DNA from: Lactiplantibacillus xiangfangensis
Lineage (GTDB): Bacteria; Bacillota; Bacilli; Lactobacillales; Lactobacillaceae
Direction of reading: 5' to 3'
DNA length: 64,000 nucleotides
Assembly (NCBI RefSeq): GCF_001438845.1
Contig: NZ_JQCL01000055.1
Location: 1-64,000 of the forward strand
The position numbers and the translations under genes are program-made. This document shows, one piece after another, positions 9,563 through 17,783 of the stretch (position 1 is its first letter; the number at the start of each line of letters is the position of its first letter). The notes beneath the pieces were generated by a model that saw only the letters and a program-made list of their open reading frames with translations, was not told the origin of the DNA and ran no database searches.

Positions 9563-9602
9563 AAGAAACGCGATCTTCAAGACGAAGATCGCGTTTCTTT
9601 TA
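9562..9602 (+). terminator. Strong terminator of the small DUF2187-like gene
   Basis: A perfect 17-bp stem (9562-9578 against 9584-9600, 5-base loop) with A and T runs at its base overlaps the TAA stop of the preceding gene. It could act in both directions. Confidence 0.85.
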
Positions 9603-9620
9603 TATATAGCCATGTGTTCC

Positions 9621-9797
9621 CGTTCCGGCGAGCAGAATCGGTGTGCTGTGAGGGACAGTCGCAGCCACAGTACGGTCTGCTCCCTCGCTTTAAAGCCGAT
9701 AACCCACGTCTTTAAAACGCCCCGCAACATCAGTCGGCTAAGAACCACCGCCTAATGTTGCCGCCACTGCACACCAATCCTGCCCGCCTGCGCTAAA
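9621..9797. repeat. Structured intergenic repeat, family 1, copy A
   Basis: This 177-base element aligns over its full length with 21680-21856. Its ends form a 21-position outer stem (9627-9647 against 9768-9788; 17 Watson-Crick pairs). The outer stem encloses hairpin I (9686-9695 against 9710-9719) and hairpin II (9725-9737 against 9748-9760). It lies directly after a terminator. No coding frame is evident. The remaining bases up to 9884 are AT-rich and show no feature. Confidence 0.8.
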
Positions 9798-9884
9798 ACA
9801 CATATTTATTATTGTTATTAATCCTACATTAACGTTATCACCAAAAATGGCATTCTGGATATTAGTATTATTGTAATAATCTAA

Positions 9885-10472
9885 TTACGATTTATGTTTA
9901 AACCGTAACAATGCGGTCCCAATCAGCGGTGTTAAAACCCCAGCCAAAATTGCTTCTGGCACCCCGTTGGTCCCGACGATTGTTAATAAATATGGCATTA
10001 ATTTACTCAAATCAACCTGGTAAAAACCAGCCGCTTGGTGCTGGTACAACGTTCCAATCAGGCCCAAAACTAAGATTGTATTCGTGAGTGATCCGGCGAT
10101 GCCTGCCAAGGTCAAGCCTAATTCAGCTTTGTGCCGGCGGTTGAACCAAATGAACACCCAACCAGCAACGACGCCGATTAAGATTCGTGGTAAGACCGAA
10201 ACTAACGGGTTAGTAAATACCATTGGGGCCAACGGGCTAGTCGGCGCTACAAACGCCCGAATCCAGTCGATTATCCCCCAGATACCACCAACTAATGCCC
10301 CGTCACGTGGGCCAAGTATGACAGCCGCAATAATTACCGTGATATGAATCGTTGTGATACTAAGCCCTGCTAATGGAATGTAGCCCAAAAATGGGACGAC
10401 ATTTTGGATAATAATAATCGCCATTAATACTGCTAATACACTTATGTGGTAAGCGTTTGACCGTCGCTGCAT
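9885..10472 (-). CDS. ECF transporter S component, probably pantothenate (PanT-like)
   Basis: This is a small hydrophobic protein of 195 residues with about six membrane helices. It resembles the substrate-binding S components of energy-coupling factor vitamin transporters. The segments VPFLGYIPLAGLSITTIHIT and ILGPRDGALVGGIWG are typical of the PanT/FolT group (PF12822), and the pattern fits pantothenate best, although the substrate is an inference. It would use the shared EcfA1-EcfA2-EcfT module encoded at 47.2-49.7 kb. ATG 10472 has GGGG 8 bases upstream; a GTG three codons earlier is a poorer start. It is monocistronic, with an extended -10 promoter. Confidence 0.75.
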   Translation of the reverse strand: MQRRSNAYHISVLAVLMAIIIIQNVVPFLGYIPLAGLSITTIHITVIIAAVILGPRDGALVGGIWGIIDWIRAFVAPTSPLAPMVFTNPLVSVLPRILIGVVAGWVFIWFNRRHKAELGLTLAGIAGSLTNTILVLGLIGTLYQHQAAGFYQVDLSKLMPYLLTIVGTNGVPEAILAGVLTPLIGTALLRFKHKS

Positions 10473-10509
10473 ACTTGCCACCCCAATCTACGAATTTAAG
10501 ATACAAATC

Positions 10510-10518
10510 ATTATAACA
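10510..10518 (-). promoter_or_regulatory. Extended -10 element for the ECF S component
   Basis: On the minus strand TGT-TATAAT occupies 10518-10510, 38 bases from the ATG. The -35 region is weak, as expected for an extended -10 promoter. Confidence 0.5.
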
Positions 10519-10561
10519 TTGCCGATTTCACGCTACTAGTAAAATAGAAAACGGGCTAAGA

Positions 10562-10674
10562 GTGGGTCAAAAGGCGATTAGTTTGCGAGCACTAACGTGA
10601 AATCAGCGATTATTCCTGAGTTCGGAGTAGTCGCTGATTTCGGGTTAAGCGGAACAAACTGCCTTTTGGCCCAC
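10562..10674. repeat. Long-hairpin intergenic element
   Basis: The 113-base element is bounded by a 14-bp inverted repeat (10562-10575 against 10661-10674) with one G-U pair. An inner hairpin pairs about 22 bases around AAATCAGCGA and TCGCTGATTT with one mismatch and three G-U wobbles. All the wobbles are pairable only if the plus strand is the RNA. It lies between the APC permease terminator and the ECF S-component promoter. I recognise it as the kind of dispersed intergenic repeat seen in L. plantarum, but there is no second copy in this window. Confidence 0.65.
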
Positions 10675-10693
10675 GTTTCGACTATAACAATAG

Positions 10694-10729
10694 AAAAAGC
10701 CAACCAGAATTTTTTCTGATTGGCTTTTT
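10694..10729. terminator. Terminator of the APC permease gene
   Basis: A 15-bp stem with one mismatch (10694-10708 against 10715-10729) has an A-run on the left and a T-run on the right. It lies directly beyond the permease stop codon on the minus strand and could work in both directions. Confidence 0.75.
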
Positions 10730-10740
10730 GAATTCCATCC

Positions 10741-12162
10741 CTACTTATCGTTTTCACGTAAATTGGCCCGAATTCGTGAATGCCGGTAGCTATATAGGAA
10801 GTAGATAATGATCCCAATCGTGATCCAGATGGCAAACATGTGCCACGTGAACACTTGTAAGTTAATCATTAAATAAATACATGCTAAAAATGATACAACT
10901 GGTAATACTGGGTAGAACGGCACTTTGAACGAACTATTAATTTGTTGTAGCGTTTCGTGCTTGCGTAAAAAGACGACCCCGATAGAAACCATCGCGAATG
11001 CAAATAGCGTTCCGATATTCACCAACTCGGCAATTTTATCCAGTGGAATGACCGCCGCAAAAATGCTGGCAATGATTCCAAAGATCCAAGTACTCTGCAC
11101 TGGGACCTTTGTCCGGGGACTCAACGTCCGAAATGCCTTTGGTAATAACCCGTCCCGACTAATTGCGAATAACAACCTGGTCCCACCGTAAAGCATCACA
11201 ATCAGCACGGTCGTCATTCCGACAACGGCACCTAGGGAAACGATCCCCGCTGCCCAATTTTGATGGATAACTGCTAACGCGTACGCCACTGGGTCCCCAA
11301 CGTTTAACTTAGTGTAGTGGACGACCCCAACTAAAACGGCGGCCATGGCAACGTACAAAATTGAAGCAACGACTAATGAGCCAATAATTCCAATCGGCAT
11401 ATCGTGTTTCGGATTTTTTACTTCTTCAGAAGCCGTTGAAACGGCGTCAAACCCAATGTAAGCATAAAAGGCTAACGACGCCCCTTTAACTAGTCCGTGC
11501 ACCCCGTGGGGCATGAACGGATGGAAGTTAGCGGGCCGAATGAAGAAGATTGCCACGGCGATAAACAACACGATGACCAAAATTTTAACAATTACCATAA
11601 TTGAATTGACCCGGGTTGATTCTTGCACCCCACCGACTAACAGTAATGAAATGGCTAACACAACAATAAAGGCAATAATATTAAAACCAGCGTGTGGCGC
11701 GCCAGCCGTACCAGCGGCCGCCGACCAGAATGCGGGAATCTTAATCCCAAATCCACTCAGTAGGTTCTGGAAATATGACGACCAGCTGACCGCCACCGAA
11801 GAGACCGCAAATAGGTACTCTGAAATCAAAGACCAACCTAAGATCCACGCTAAAAATTCACCAAAAACCGTATAGACGTAAGTATAAGCACTCCCCGCTA
11901 ACGGGATGGTTGATGCAAATTCTGCATAACACAAGGCAGCTAACGAACAAACCGCAGCAGCAATCACAAAGGATAGCATGGCAGCCGGACCGGCATACTT
12001 GGCCGCAATAATTCCGGGGGTAATAAAAATACCGGAACCAACGATTGCGCCAACCCCCATCATCGTTAAACTAAACGCATTTAACGTTTTTGCGAGGCCA
12101 CTTTTATTAAAATTAGCTGGATTTACCGGCTTTTTTACCAATAACCGCCGTGATTCTTTCAT
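10741..12162 (-). CDS. APC-family amino acid permease (cationic amino acid transporter type)
   Basis: This 473-residue, 12-helix permease belongs to the amino acid-polyamine-organocation superfamily. The first helix carries GVGAIVGSGIFITPG, the unwound substrate-binding segment of the family, and EYLFAVSSVAVSWSSY and GFDAVSTASEEVKNP match the CAT/YfnA-like branch. The substrate cannot be fixed from sequence. ATG 12162 follows AGGAGGC at a spacing of 8. It is monocistronic, with terminator 10694-10729 downstream. The 309-base gap upstream (12163-12471) is AT-rich and holds only the terminator of the next operon. Confidence 0.85.
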   Translation of the reverse strand: MKESRRLLVKKPVNPANFNKSGLAKTLNAFSLTMMGVGAIVGSGIFITPGIIAAKYAGPAAMLSFVIAAAVCSLAALCYAEFASTIPLAGSAYTYVYTVFGEFLAWILGWSLISEYLFAVSSVAVSWSSYFQNLLSGFGIKIPAFWSAAAGTAGAPHAGFNIIAFIVVLAISLLLVGGVQESTRVNSIMVIVKILVIVLFIAVAIFFIRPANFHPFMPHGVHGLVKGASLAFYAYIGFDAVSTASEEVKNPKHDMPIGIIGSLVVASILYVAMAAVLVGVVHYTKLNVGDPVAYALAVIHQNWAAGIVSLGAVVGMTTVLIVMLYGGTRLLFAISRDGLLPKAFRTLSPRTKVPVQSTWIFGIIASIFAAVIPLDKIAELVNIGTLFAFAMVSIGVVFLRKHETLQQINSSFKVPFYPVLPVVSFLACIYLMINLQVFTWHMFAIWITIGIIIYFLYSYRHSRIRANLRENDK

Positions 12163-12398
12163 TTATCGCTGCCTCCTAATCAAATTCTTATTAATACAAC
12201 GTTTTTAATTTTATTAATTTTCACCCAAAGTGTCAAGTAAAACTCGATTTTTTCGACTTATTTATTCTACAAATGCTATAAATAAGCGGTTTCATCGGGA
12301 TTGGTTAATTTATACAATCCAATTGATTATTCTCATCGGGTCTTCAATATTCAAACTTATCATCCAATTAAAATTAATTATATTCTAATTTTTATAGC

Positions 12399-12448
12399 AA
12401 AAAAAGATAGGGCTTAAACAACTTTTCTCATTGCTTAAGCCCTATCTT
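12399..12448 (-). terminator. Terminator of the zinc-ribbon operon
   Basis: A perfect 14-bp stem (12404-12417 against 12435-12448, 17-base loop) is followed on the minus strand by a T-run. It lies 23 bases beyond the last zinc-ribbon gene. Confidence 0.8.
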
Positions 12449-12471
12449 GATTTTATTAATTCGCTGGGTAT

Positions 12472-12903
12472 TTAGGCTTTCTTTAGCCCATCCGCGTAAC
12501 CAAACAGTCGAATGCGGTCTCCTTGAACCGTTGGGACGATTTTTAAGTTCGCTACCCCATCATAGTGGTTACCGACACATAGCCGCCACAGGTTGACGTT
12601 TAAGTCCTCCCAAGCACCTTTATAGCCCCGTTCACCCTGATTATCTCCGGTCGCAAAAACCGCTGTGACCCGGGTATAGCCGTTAGGAACCGTTCCGTTC
12701 GTAATCACTAACTGATCAACGATAGCTTGTTCGCTCTCATCAAGTTGTACACCGGGATGTAAGAAATGTTGATCACCTGAATTTGGTAACCGTAATTTTT
12801 CATCCGCTGTAGATAACTTATTGCCACAATTCAAACAAAAATTTGCATCTTGTAAATTTTCGTACTGACAATTAGGGCAAACCCGATAACGTTCATTTAA
12901 CAT
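12472..12903 (-). CDS. Zinc-ribbon protein of unknown function
   Basis: This soluble 143-residue protein has an N-terminal zinc ribbon (CPNC and CLNC, within the first 35 residues). A roughly 100-residue domain of no recognised family follows, with GTVPNGYTRVTAVFATGD and a C-terminal RIRLFGYADGLKKA. ATG 12903 is preferred over the preceding TTG because CGAGGA lies at a good distance. It is the last gene of the five-gene zinc-ribbon operon, 31 bases after the larger TcaA-like gene, and the only member without a membrane helix. It may be a cytosolic partner of the membrane members; that is inference. Confidence 0.75.
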   Translation of the reverse strand: MLNERYRVCPNCQYENLQDANFCLNCGNKLSTADEKLRLPNSGDQHFLHPGVQLDESEQAIVDQLVITNGTVPNGYTRVTAVFATGDNQGERGYKGAWEDLNVNLWRLCVGNHYDGVANLKIVPTVQGDRIRLFGYADGLKKA

Positions 12904-12934
12904 CAATTTTTCCTCGCTTTACCGTCGTAATTAA

Positions 12935-14581
12935 TTAATCTTCGTGCGTGTCACGAATCTTTTGACCACCCGTGACTTTAACAACCTTATAGTCGTCATT
13001 ACCCGTCTTTTGCATGTGTGCATCGTAGCTGAATTCTTGGATATGGTTGGTATCTTCCAATTCAAACGTATAAGTCAGGTAATAAGTGATCGTAAACTTA
13101 TCTTTGCCAGTTGGCACTACCGAGCGGACATCACAGTCATAGCTAACCCCGTAAATGTCATCGGCACTGTGATAACTCTTCGACATCCGAATCATTTCCT
13201 TGTACTGAGGATTTTCCGTCCCATCAGTAAAGTATTCACTCAAATCCTTACTGTTATCATCAGTCGCATCGCTTTCGTCACCCGATGACGTCACGTTGCT
13301 GATGGCCGTCCAGTATTCGTCCATGTACGACTTCGCATCGTCCATGCTCATCACACCGTCAAATTCCAAGGTGACGTTCTCATTGTCGGTCGTCACTTTG
13401 TAAGCTTTAGAGGTCACTGTTGAAGCGCCACTGCCGTATTTACCAGTGACTTCCATGTTACCAGACCATGGTAATTCACTAACGCTCAGGTCACCCGTTG
13501 AGTCCGCAGTTCCGACCTTCTTGTCGTTCACGTAAACGGCCGTCTTTGGTGACGTTTGAACCGTAAAGGAAATCGTCCGTAATGCCAAATCAACACTTTG
13601 ACCCGCTTTATCAATAAAGTAGGTCCCACTGTTGGTCATCTTCGAACCGTTAACCGTCCCGTTAGAGGCAATCTTGTAATCACCAGGAACCAACGGCCCT
13701 AATTGCTTAGAATAGGTCGTGCTGTTAGACGTCGCCACTTGCTTGCCGTCTAACGTAATCTTGGCACCGTCCCGGTTAGTAGTTGCCGTTGGGTAGATTG
13801 GTTTAACGTGAATGGTGTACTTGTCAAAAAGCAACCAGTGCTTACCACTCAATTGGTACGTGAAGCGTTCATCATTCGTCTGCCCATTATTTAACTGGCG
13901 CTTAAAACTCGCTAACGCCGCTGGCTTGGACTTGAAGTGTTTCGTTAACGGCTTGATTTTAGCGTCACTTAACTTCAAGTTAGGATCTGTAGAACTAAAG
14001 TATCCCGCAACACCCTTGTCACCGTTTTTAACGGCCGTTACGGCCCGATTCAATTGCGCCGTGCGTGAATAGTAGTTCTTCCCAAATAAGTATCCGCCAC
14101 CTAATACAATGACGACCAGTGCGATAACGATCCAAACCCACTTAGGCGTCGCTTTACCGCTTCCGTTAGTACCAGCGGGCTTGCCCGTCGCCACGTGTTC
14201 GCTCCGACTGCGGGTCACGTGGACCGTCTCTTCACGGGTTGGACCAGTCGTTTGCGTATCGTTTGTCTTAGGCGCTACGTTAGCCTTTTCATTCGCCGTG
14301 GTTGCACCAGACTTAGGCTGTTGCGCCTGACTACTACTTGGTTGCGCCTTGCTTGGCTGTGCACTGACTGGCGCCTCGGTTGATTGCGCGCTTGCTGGTG
14401 TCGTCGGTTGTGCTGCCGCACTTTCACTAACTTCCTGGGCCTTAAACTCTTTTAAATTATAGCCACAGTTACCGCAAAACTCATCCGTTGTTTTTACTTT
14501 CTGACCACAGTTCGGACAGAACATGGTATCGCTACCGCCACGGTCATCGGCCGCCTGATAGCGTTTATGATTAAGTTGCAT
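12935..14581 (-). CDS. TcaA-like zinc-ribbon membrane protein, paralogue 2
   Basis: This 548-residue protein has an N-terminal zinc ribbon (CPNCG and CGNCGYNL, residues about 22-43), then a Gln/Ser/Thr-rich linker to about residue 145. A single membrane helix (WVWIVIALVVIVLGGGYLFG) follows and then a large extracytoplasmic region. That region has a TcaA-like part with WLLFDKY and GPLVPGDYKI, and a C-terminal NTF2-like part starting near DDAKSYMDEYW. TcaA in staphylococci is linked to glycopeptide response and the cell envelope; a similar role here is inference. ATG 14581 has GGAGG 8 bases upstream. It is clearly paralogous to the gene at 16155-17558. Confidence 0.8.
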   Translation of the reverse strand: MQLNHKRYQAADDRGGSDTMFCPNCGQKVKTTDEFCGNCGYNLKEFKAQEVSESAAAQPTTPASAQSTEAPVSAQPSKAQPSSSQAQQPKSGATTANEKANVAPKTNDTQTTGPTREETVHVTRSRSEHVATGKPAGTNGSGKATPKWVWIVIALVVIVLGGGYLFGKNYYSRTAQLNRAVTAVKNGDKGVAGYFSSTDPNLKLSDAKIKPLTKHFKSKPAALASFKRQLNNGQTNDERFTYQLSGKHWLLFDKYTIHVKPIYPTATTNRDGAKITLDGKQVATSNSTTYSKQLGPLVPGDYKIASNGTVNGSKMTNSGTYFIDKAGQSVDLALRTISFTVQTSPKTAVYVNDKKVGTADSTGDLSVSELPWSGNMEVTGKYGSGASTVTSKAYKVTTDNENVTLEFDGVMSMDDAKSYMDEYWTAISNVTSSGDESDATDDNSKDLSEYFTDGTENPQYKEMIRMSKSYHSADDIYGVSYDCDVRSVVPTGKDKFTITYYLTYTFELEDTNHIQEFSYDAHMQKTGNDDYKVVKVTGGQKIRDTHED

Positions 14582-14604
14582 ATCGTTTCCTCCAAAAATC
14601 CATT

Positions 14605-15240
14605 CTACCGGTGTAACAAATACATGTTGACGCTACTCTTTCCCCCGTTTGCGTTGAAATCAGTCTGAACAAAATACCCTTTGTACGTATGACCATCGAT
14701 GGTTTTCGATACCTTATTCATCTTGGTCAAAGTGATTTTTTGTCCATACACATTCTTATTCAAATTGATGACAACCTTTTTATGGTCGCCATGCCAACTA
14801 CCACCATCAACTAAGGAATCGTTTAGCGACGCGGCAAACGTTTCAGAATCGCTGTTATCATTAAGCGTCACACGACCGCTGTCATTAAAGCTGAGTTTCA
14901 TAGCAGCCGTCTTACCATCTAGCTGAGTCGTATTTACTAAATACCACGGATTATGCCGACCAACTTCTACCTGGAAACTGCGGTAGTGGTAAATCCCACC
15001 ACCGACACCGACAACGACCAATAAAGCGACTAACCAAACTAACCACGGCCGTTGTAAGCCGTGATACCAGTTAACTAAGCCACTTAACCGACCGTGACCC
15101 GTTTGAGGTGTAGCCGTTGTCTTTTTAACCGCCGCCTTTTGTGGCTGATCCGTCGCCTTGGCTGCCTGCAAATCCGCCCCACAGTGTGGACAAAACTTCG
15201 TATCCGCTGGAACCTTCTGACCGCAATTTGAACAAAACAT
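14605..15240 (-). CDS. Zinc-ribbon single-pass membrane protein
   Basis: This 211-residue protein starts with MFCSNCGQKVPADTKFCPHC, a zinc ribbon with two CxxC knuckles. A linker, a membrane helix (WLVWLVALLVVVGVGGGIYHY) and a roughly 120-residue external domain without a recognised family follow. ATG 15240 is preferred because GGGGG lies 8 bases upstream; the ATG seven codons earlier has no ribosome binding site. It is the third gene of the zinc-ribbon operon. Confidence 0.75.
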   Translation of the reverse strand: MFCSNCGQKVPADTKFCPHCGADLQAAKATDQPQKAAVKKTTATPQTGHGRLSGLVNWYHGLQRPWLVWLVALLVVVGVGGGIYHYRSFQVEVGRHNPWYLVNTTQLDGKTAAMKLSFNDSGRVTLNDNSDSETFAASLNDSLVDGGSWHGDHKKVVINLNKNVYGQKITLTKMNKVSKTIDGHTYKGYFVQTDFNANGGKSSVNMYLLHR

Positions 15241-15265
15241 TGTTAATCCCCCATTATTCATTATC

Positions 15266-16136
15266 TTAGAAAAGACTACCTAAACCACTGTTAGACTGTG
15301 AAAATTCAGACGAGAAGTCCAGGGCAAGGTTCTCCCATTCGACCCGTCCAAAAATGTAAAAGGCTAGTGCTAGGACAATTAAAGCTAAGACAATCACGTA
15401 AAACTTATCAAATCGTGGTGCGTGAAGCGATTGGTTAATGGACAGAATATACCCAACTTGCCAAATCAAACTGATGGCAATCAAAACCATCGACGTAAAA
15501 CCTAATTGCTTAATAAACGTCAGCGATGTGCCCGAGGTAAAAGTAATCGTATAAACGGACAAAATAAGGATAACGTTCAAGATCATCGCCACGTTGGTTA
15601 AATGACCAAAGCGGTTTACATAGTCAAAGAAGTTAACGCCGCCATCTTTGTTGCCTAACGCACTGGCCCCAAAACCAATGATGACGTAGAACAAGATTCC
15701 AATAACAACTAGAATAAATAATTTAAAATCTAATCCAAAAGAAAGGCTCTTCATTGTAACCGTGTTATTGGTAGCTTCGGAAGCTTGCTTGATGAAGCGG
15801 TTGATTGCTGCAACAATGGCAAAAGTCAACAACAACGCACTGATCAGCATGGACACGAGGCCAAAATACTTTTGCGCTTCGACTTCTTCGTTGGGCCGTT
15901 TGATTGAATCAACTAACCACTTAAAGTAGTTTTTGGATAATGATTGTAGCTGTGCCACCCGGTCCGTTGAGGCGGCCTGGTTGTCAGGTTGGCCTGCGGG
16001 CTGTTCAATTGGTGCTTGACTAGTTGCTGGCTGACCGTTTTCCGTTTCAGCGGCTTGACCTTAAGTCATACCCACAGTGCGTACAAAAACGGGTGTCACC
16101 ATCGACCTGTTCCCCGCAGTTTGGACAAAATTTCAT
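15266..16136 (-). pseudogene. Frameshifted zinc-ribbon polytopic membrane protein (DUF6574-like)
   Basis: ATG 16136, with GGAGGAG upstream, opens a zinc ribbon (CPNCG and CTHCGYDL) that ends after 29 residues at a TGA (16047-16049). The second frame takes over at a TTAAGG sequence near 16059-16064 and runs through a Gln/Pro-rich linker into a 230-residue membrane protein with about five helices, ending at 15266. Removing one base near 16060 restores a single 289-residue protein with the layout zinc ribbon, linker, membrane domain, the same plan as its neighbours. Either this is a one-base insertion that inactivates the gene, a sequencing error, or, less likely, a +1 shift at the rare AGG codon. 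The membrane part alone could still be made from an internal start such as GTG 15958. Confidence 0.75.
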
Positions 16137-16154
16137 GATTTATAACTCCTCCTG

Positions 16155-17558
16155 TTAATCGTCATCTTCATCAGTGTTAGTTGTGTGTGCACGAATTTTT
16201 TGTGCGGGACTAATTTTAACAATCTGGTAGTCCTCACCATTTTTTTGAATCGTTGCCGTATAACGAAAGACTTGTTCCCGGTCGTCCTTCGTATTTGAAA
16301 AGTGGTACTTAACGTCATACGTTACCTGGCTGCGACCCTTAGTTGCGGGGACGGATAAACTGACGCTTGGCTCGTAATCCACGCTCATGACATCGTCATT
16401 TTTGTAATACCCCTTCGCCATATCGATAAATTCCTGATAGTCGCGGTTAGCGGTGCCGTCAACAAAGTAATCTGATAACGCTTTATTGTTGTCATCGGTC
16501 GCGTCATCGATTTCTCCGCTCCGAGTGTAATTACTGATTGCCGTAAAGAGTTGCGTGATGTAATCATCCGCATCCGATTTAGACATCAAACTAGGAAAAT
16601 CAACCGTGACGTCACTATCGGCATCCCCGTCACTAATTCTAGTCGGGTTGGACGCCACCATGGTCTTGCCTACCGGATACTTGCCAGTCAATTCAAGATT
16701 ACTGGACCAAGCCGCGTCTTTAACGGCTAACGTCCCGTCATCGCCAATCGTCCCCTCTGATTGGTGATTCAAATAGACGACCGTTCCCGGTGCCCCAATC
16801 ACGTTAAACGAGATCGTGCGCAAGCCTAAATCATAGCTTTTGGCGTTTTCTTTGAGGTAGTAAGTTGCACTATTTTTAAGCCGGTGACCACCCACAACGC
16901 CACTTGAACTAAGCGTGTAGTCGCCTGGCACCAGCGGCCCAACTTTTTGATCATAATCGTCACTGTCGGCGATTCCGACCTGTTTGCCGTCCATGCTGAG
17001 CTGCACGTTTTTATGATTGGTCGTTAAACTAACGTAAAGTGGTTTGACTTGAATCTGATATTTATCAAACAATAACCAAGTCCGCCCCGTCTTAACGTAT
17101 TGAAAGTTACCATCATTAGTGACTGACTGATTTTTCAATTGTTCTTGGAACCGAGCTAAATCCGCCTGCTTCGTTTTAAAGTGTGTCAACAATGGTTTAA
17201 GCGTCGTCGCTGATAGCTTCAATGATGAATCCGAACTAGTAAACTGTTGTGCCACCGTCTTCTGGTTGCCCTTAATAGCGGTAATGGCACGGTCAAGCTG
17301 CTTACTAGGCGCAAAGTAACTGCGACCATAGCCGTAAGCACCGCCCAAAGCGACCACAACGATCCCCAAAGTAATCCACTTCCACCGTGAAACCCGCCGT
17401 TTCGGTTGTGTTTGTCGACTCGTCGTGACGCTTGTTAAATCATAACCACAATGTTGACAAAACTTTGCCCCAGCGGTTACCGAATGGCCACAATTTGGAC
17501 AAAACACGCCCGCTTGATGATCATCAGCAGCCGCATACGTGCGCTGTGTCTCAAACAT
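16155..17558 (-). CDS. TcaA-like zinc-ribbon membrane protein, paralogue 1
   Basis: This 467-residue protein has an N-terminal zinc ribbon (CPNCGHS and CQHCGYDL), a short basic linker and one membrane helix near residue 57-75. The extracytoplasmic part has WLLFDKY, GPLVPGDY and a C-terminal NTF2-like segment. The order and many motifs match the 548-residue paralogue at 12935-14581, which has a longer linker, so a tandem duplication with later separation is likely. It is the first gene of the operon. GGGGG lies directly before the ATG and GGAAGGGAAG lies 12 bases upstream, so the exact start is less certain than for its neighbours. Confidence 0.8.
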   Translation of the reverse strand: MFETQRTYAAADDHQAGVFCPNCGHSVTAGAKFCQHCGYDLTSVTTSRQTQPKRRVSRWKWITLGIVVVALGGAYGYGRSYFAPSKQLDRAITAIKGNQKTVAQQFTSSDSSLKLSATTLKPLLTHFKTKQADLARFQEQLKNQSVTNDGNFQYVKTGRTWLLFDKYQIQVKPLYVSLTTNHKNVQLSMDGKQVGIADSDDYDQKVGPLVPGDYTLSSSGVVGGHRLKNSATYYLKENAKSYDLGLRTISFNVIGAPGTVVYLNHQSEGTIGDDGTLAVKDAAWSSNLELTGKYPVGKTMVASNPTRISDGDADSDVTVDFPSLMSKSDADDYITQLFTAISNYTRSGEIDDATDDNNKALSDYFVDGTANRDYQEFIDMAKGYYKNDDVMSVDYEPSVSLSVPATKGRSQVTYDVKYHFSNTKDDREQVFRYTATIQKNGEDYQIVKISPAQKIRAHTTNTDEDDD

Positions 17559-17740
17559 CCCCCTAAAAACTTCCCTTCCATTTTTTGAATTCCTAATACC
17601 CTTACTGGAAACCGGCTCAAACTAGCGATTGACCCAGCATTTCCTAATAATACTTTAACATAATAAAAGATTAATTTATGGAAAACTTAATACTTGCACT
17701 TAAAATTTTTTTACTTTTAGTTGCTCACAATTTATCACCA

Positions 17741-17778
17741 AAAAAAGCAATCTAAGTAGCGGCTTAGATTGCTTTTTT
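17741..17778. terminator. Terminator downstream of the malate carrier gene
   Basis: A perfect 16-bp stem (17741-17756 against 17763-17778, 6-base loop) has A and T runs at its base, directly beyond the stop codon of the AEC transporter on the minus strand. Confidence 0.85.
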
Positions 17779-17783
17779 ATGAA

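Noticed and set aside
16055..16066. Programmed +1 frameshifting at TTAAGG
   Set aside because: The slippery codon pairing is poor (UUA to UAA) and no stimulatory structure is evident, so a simple one-base insertion explains the data better.
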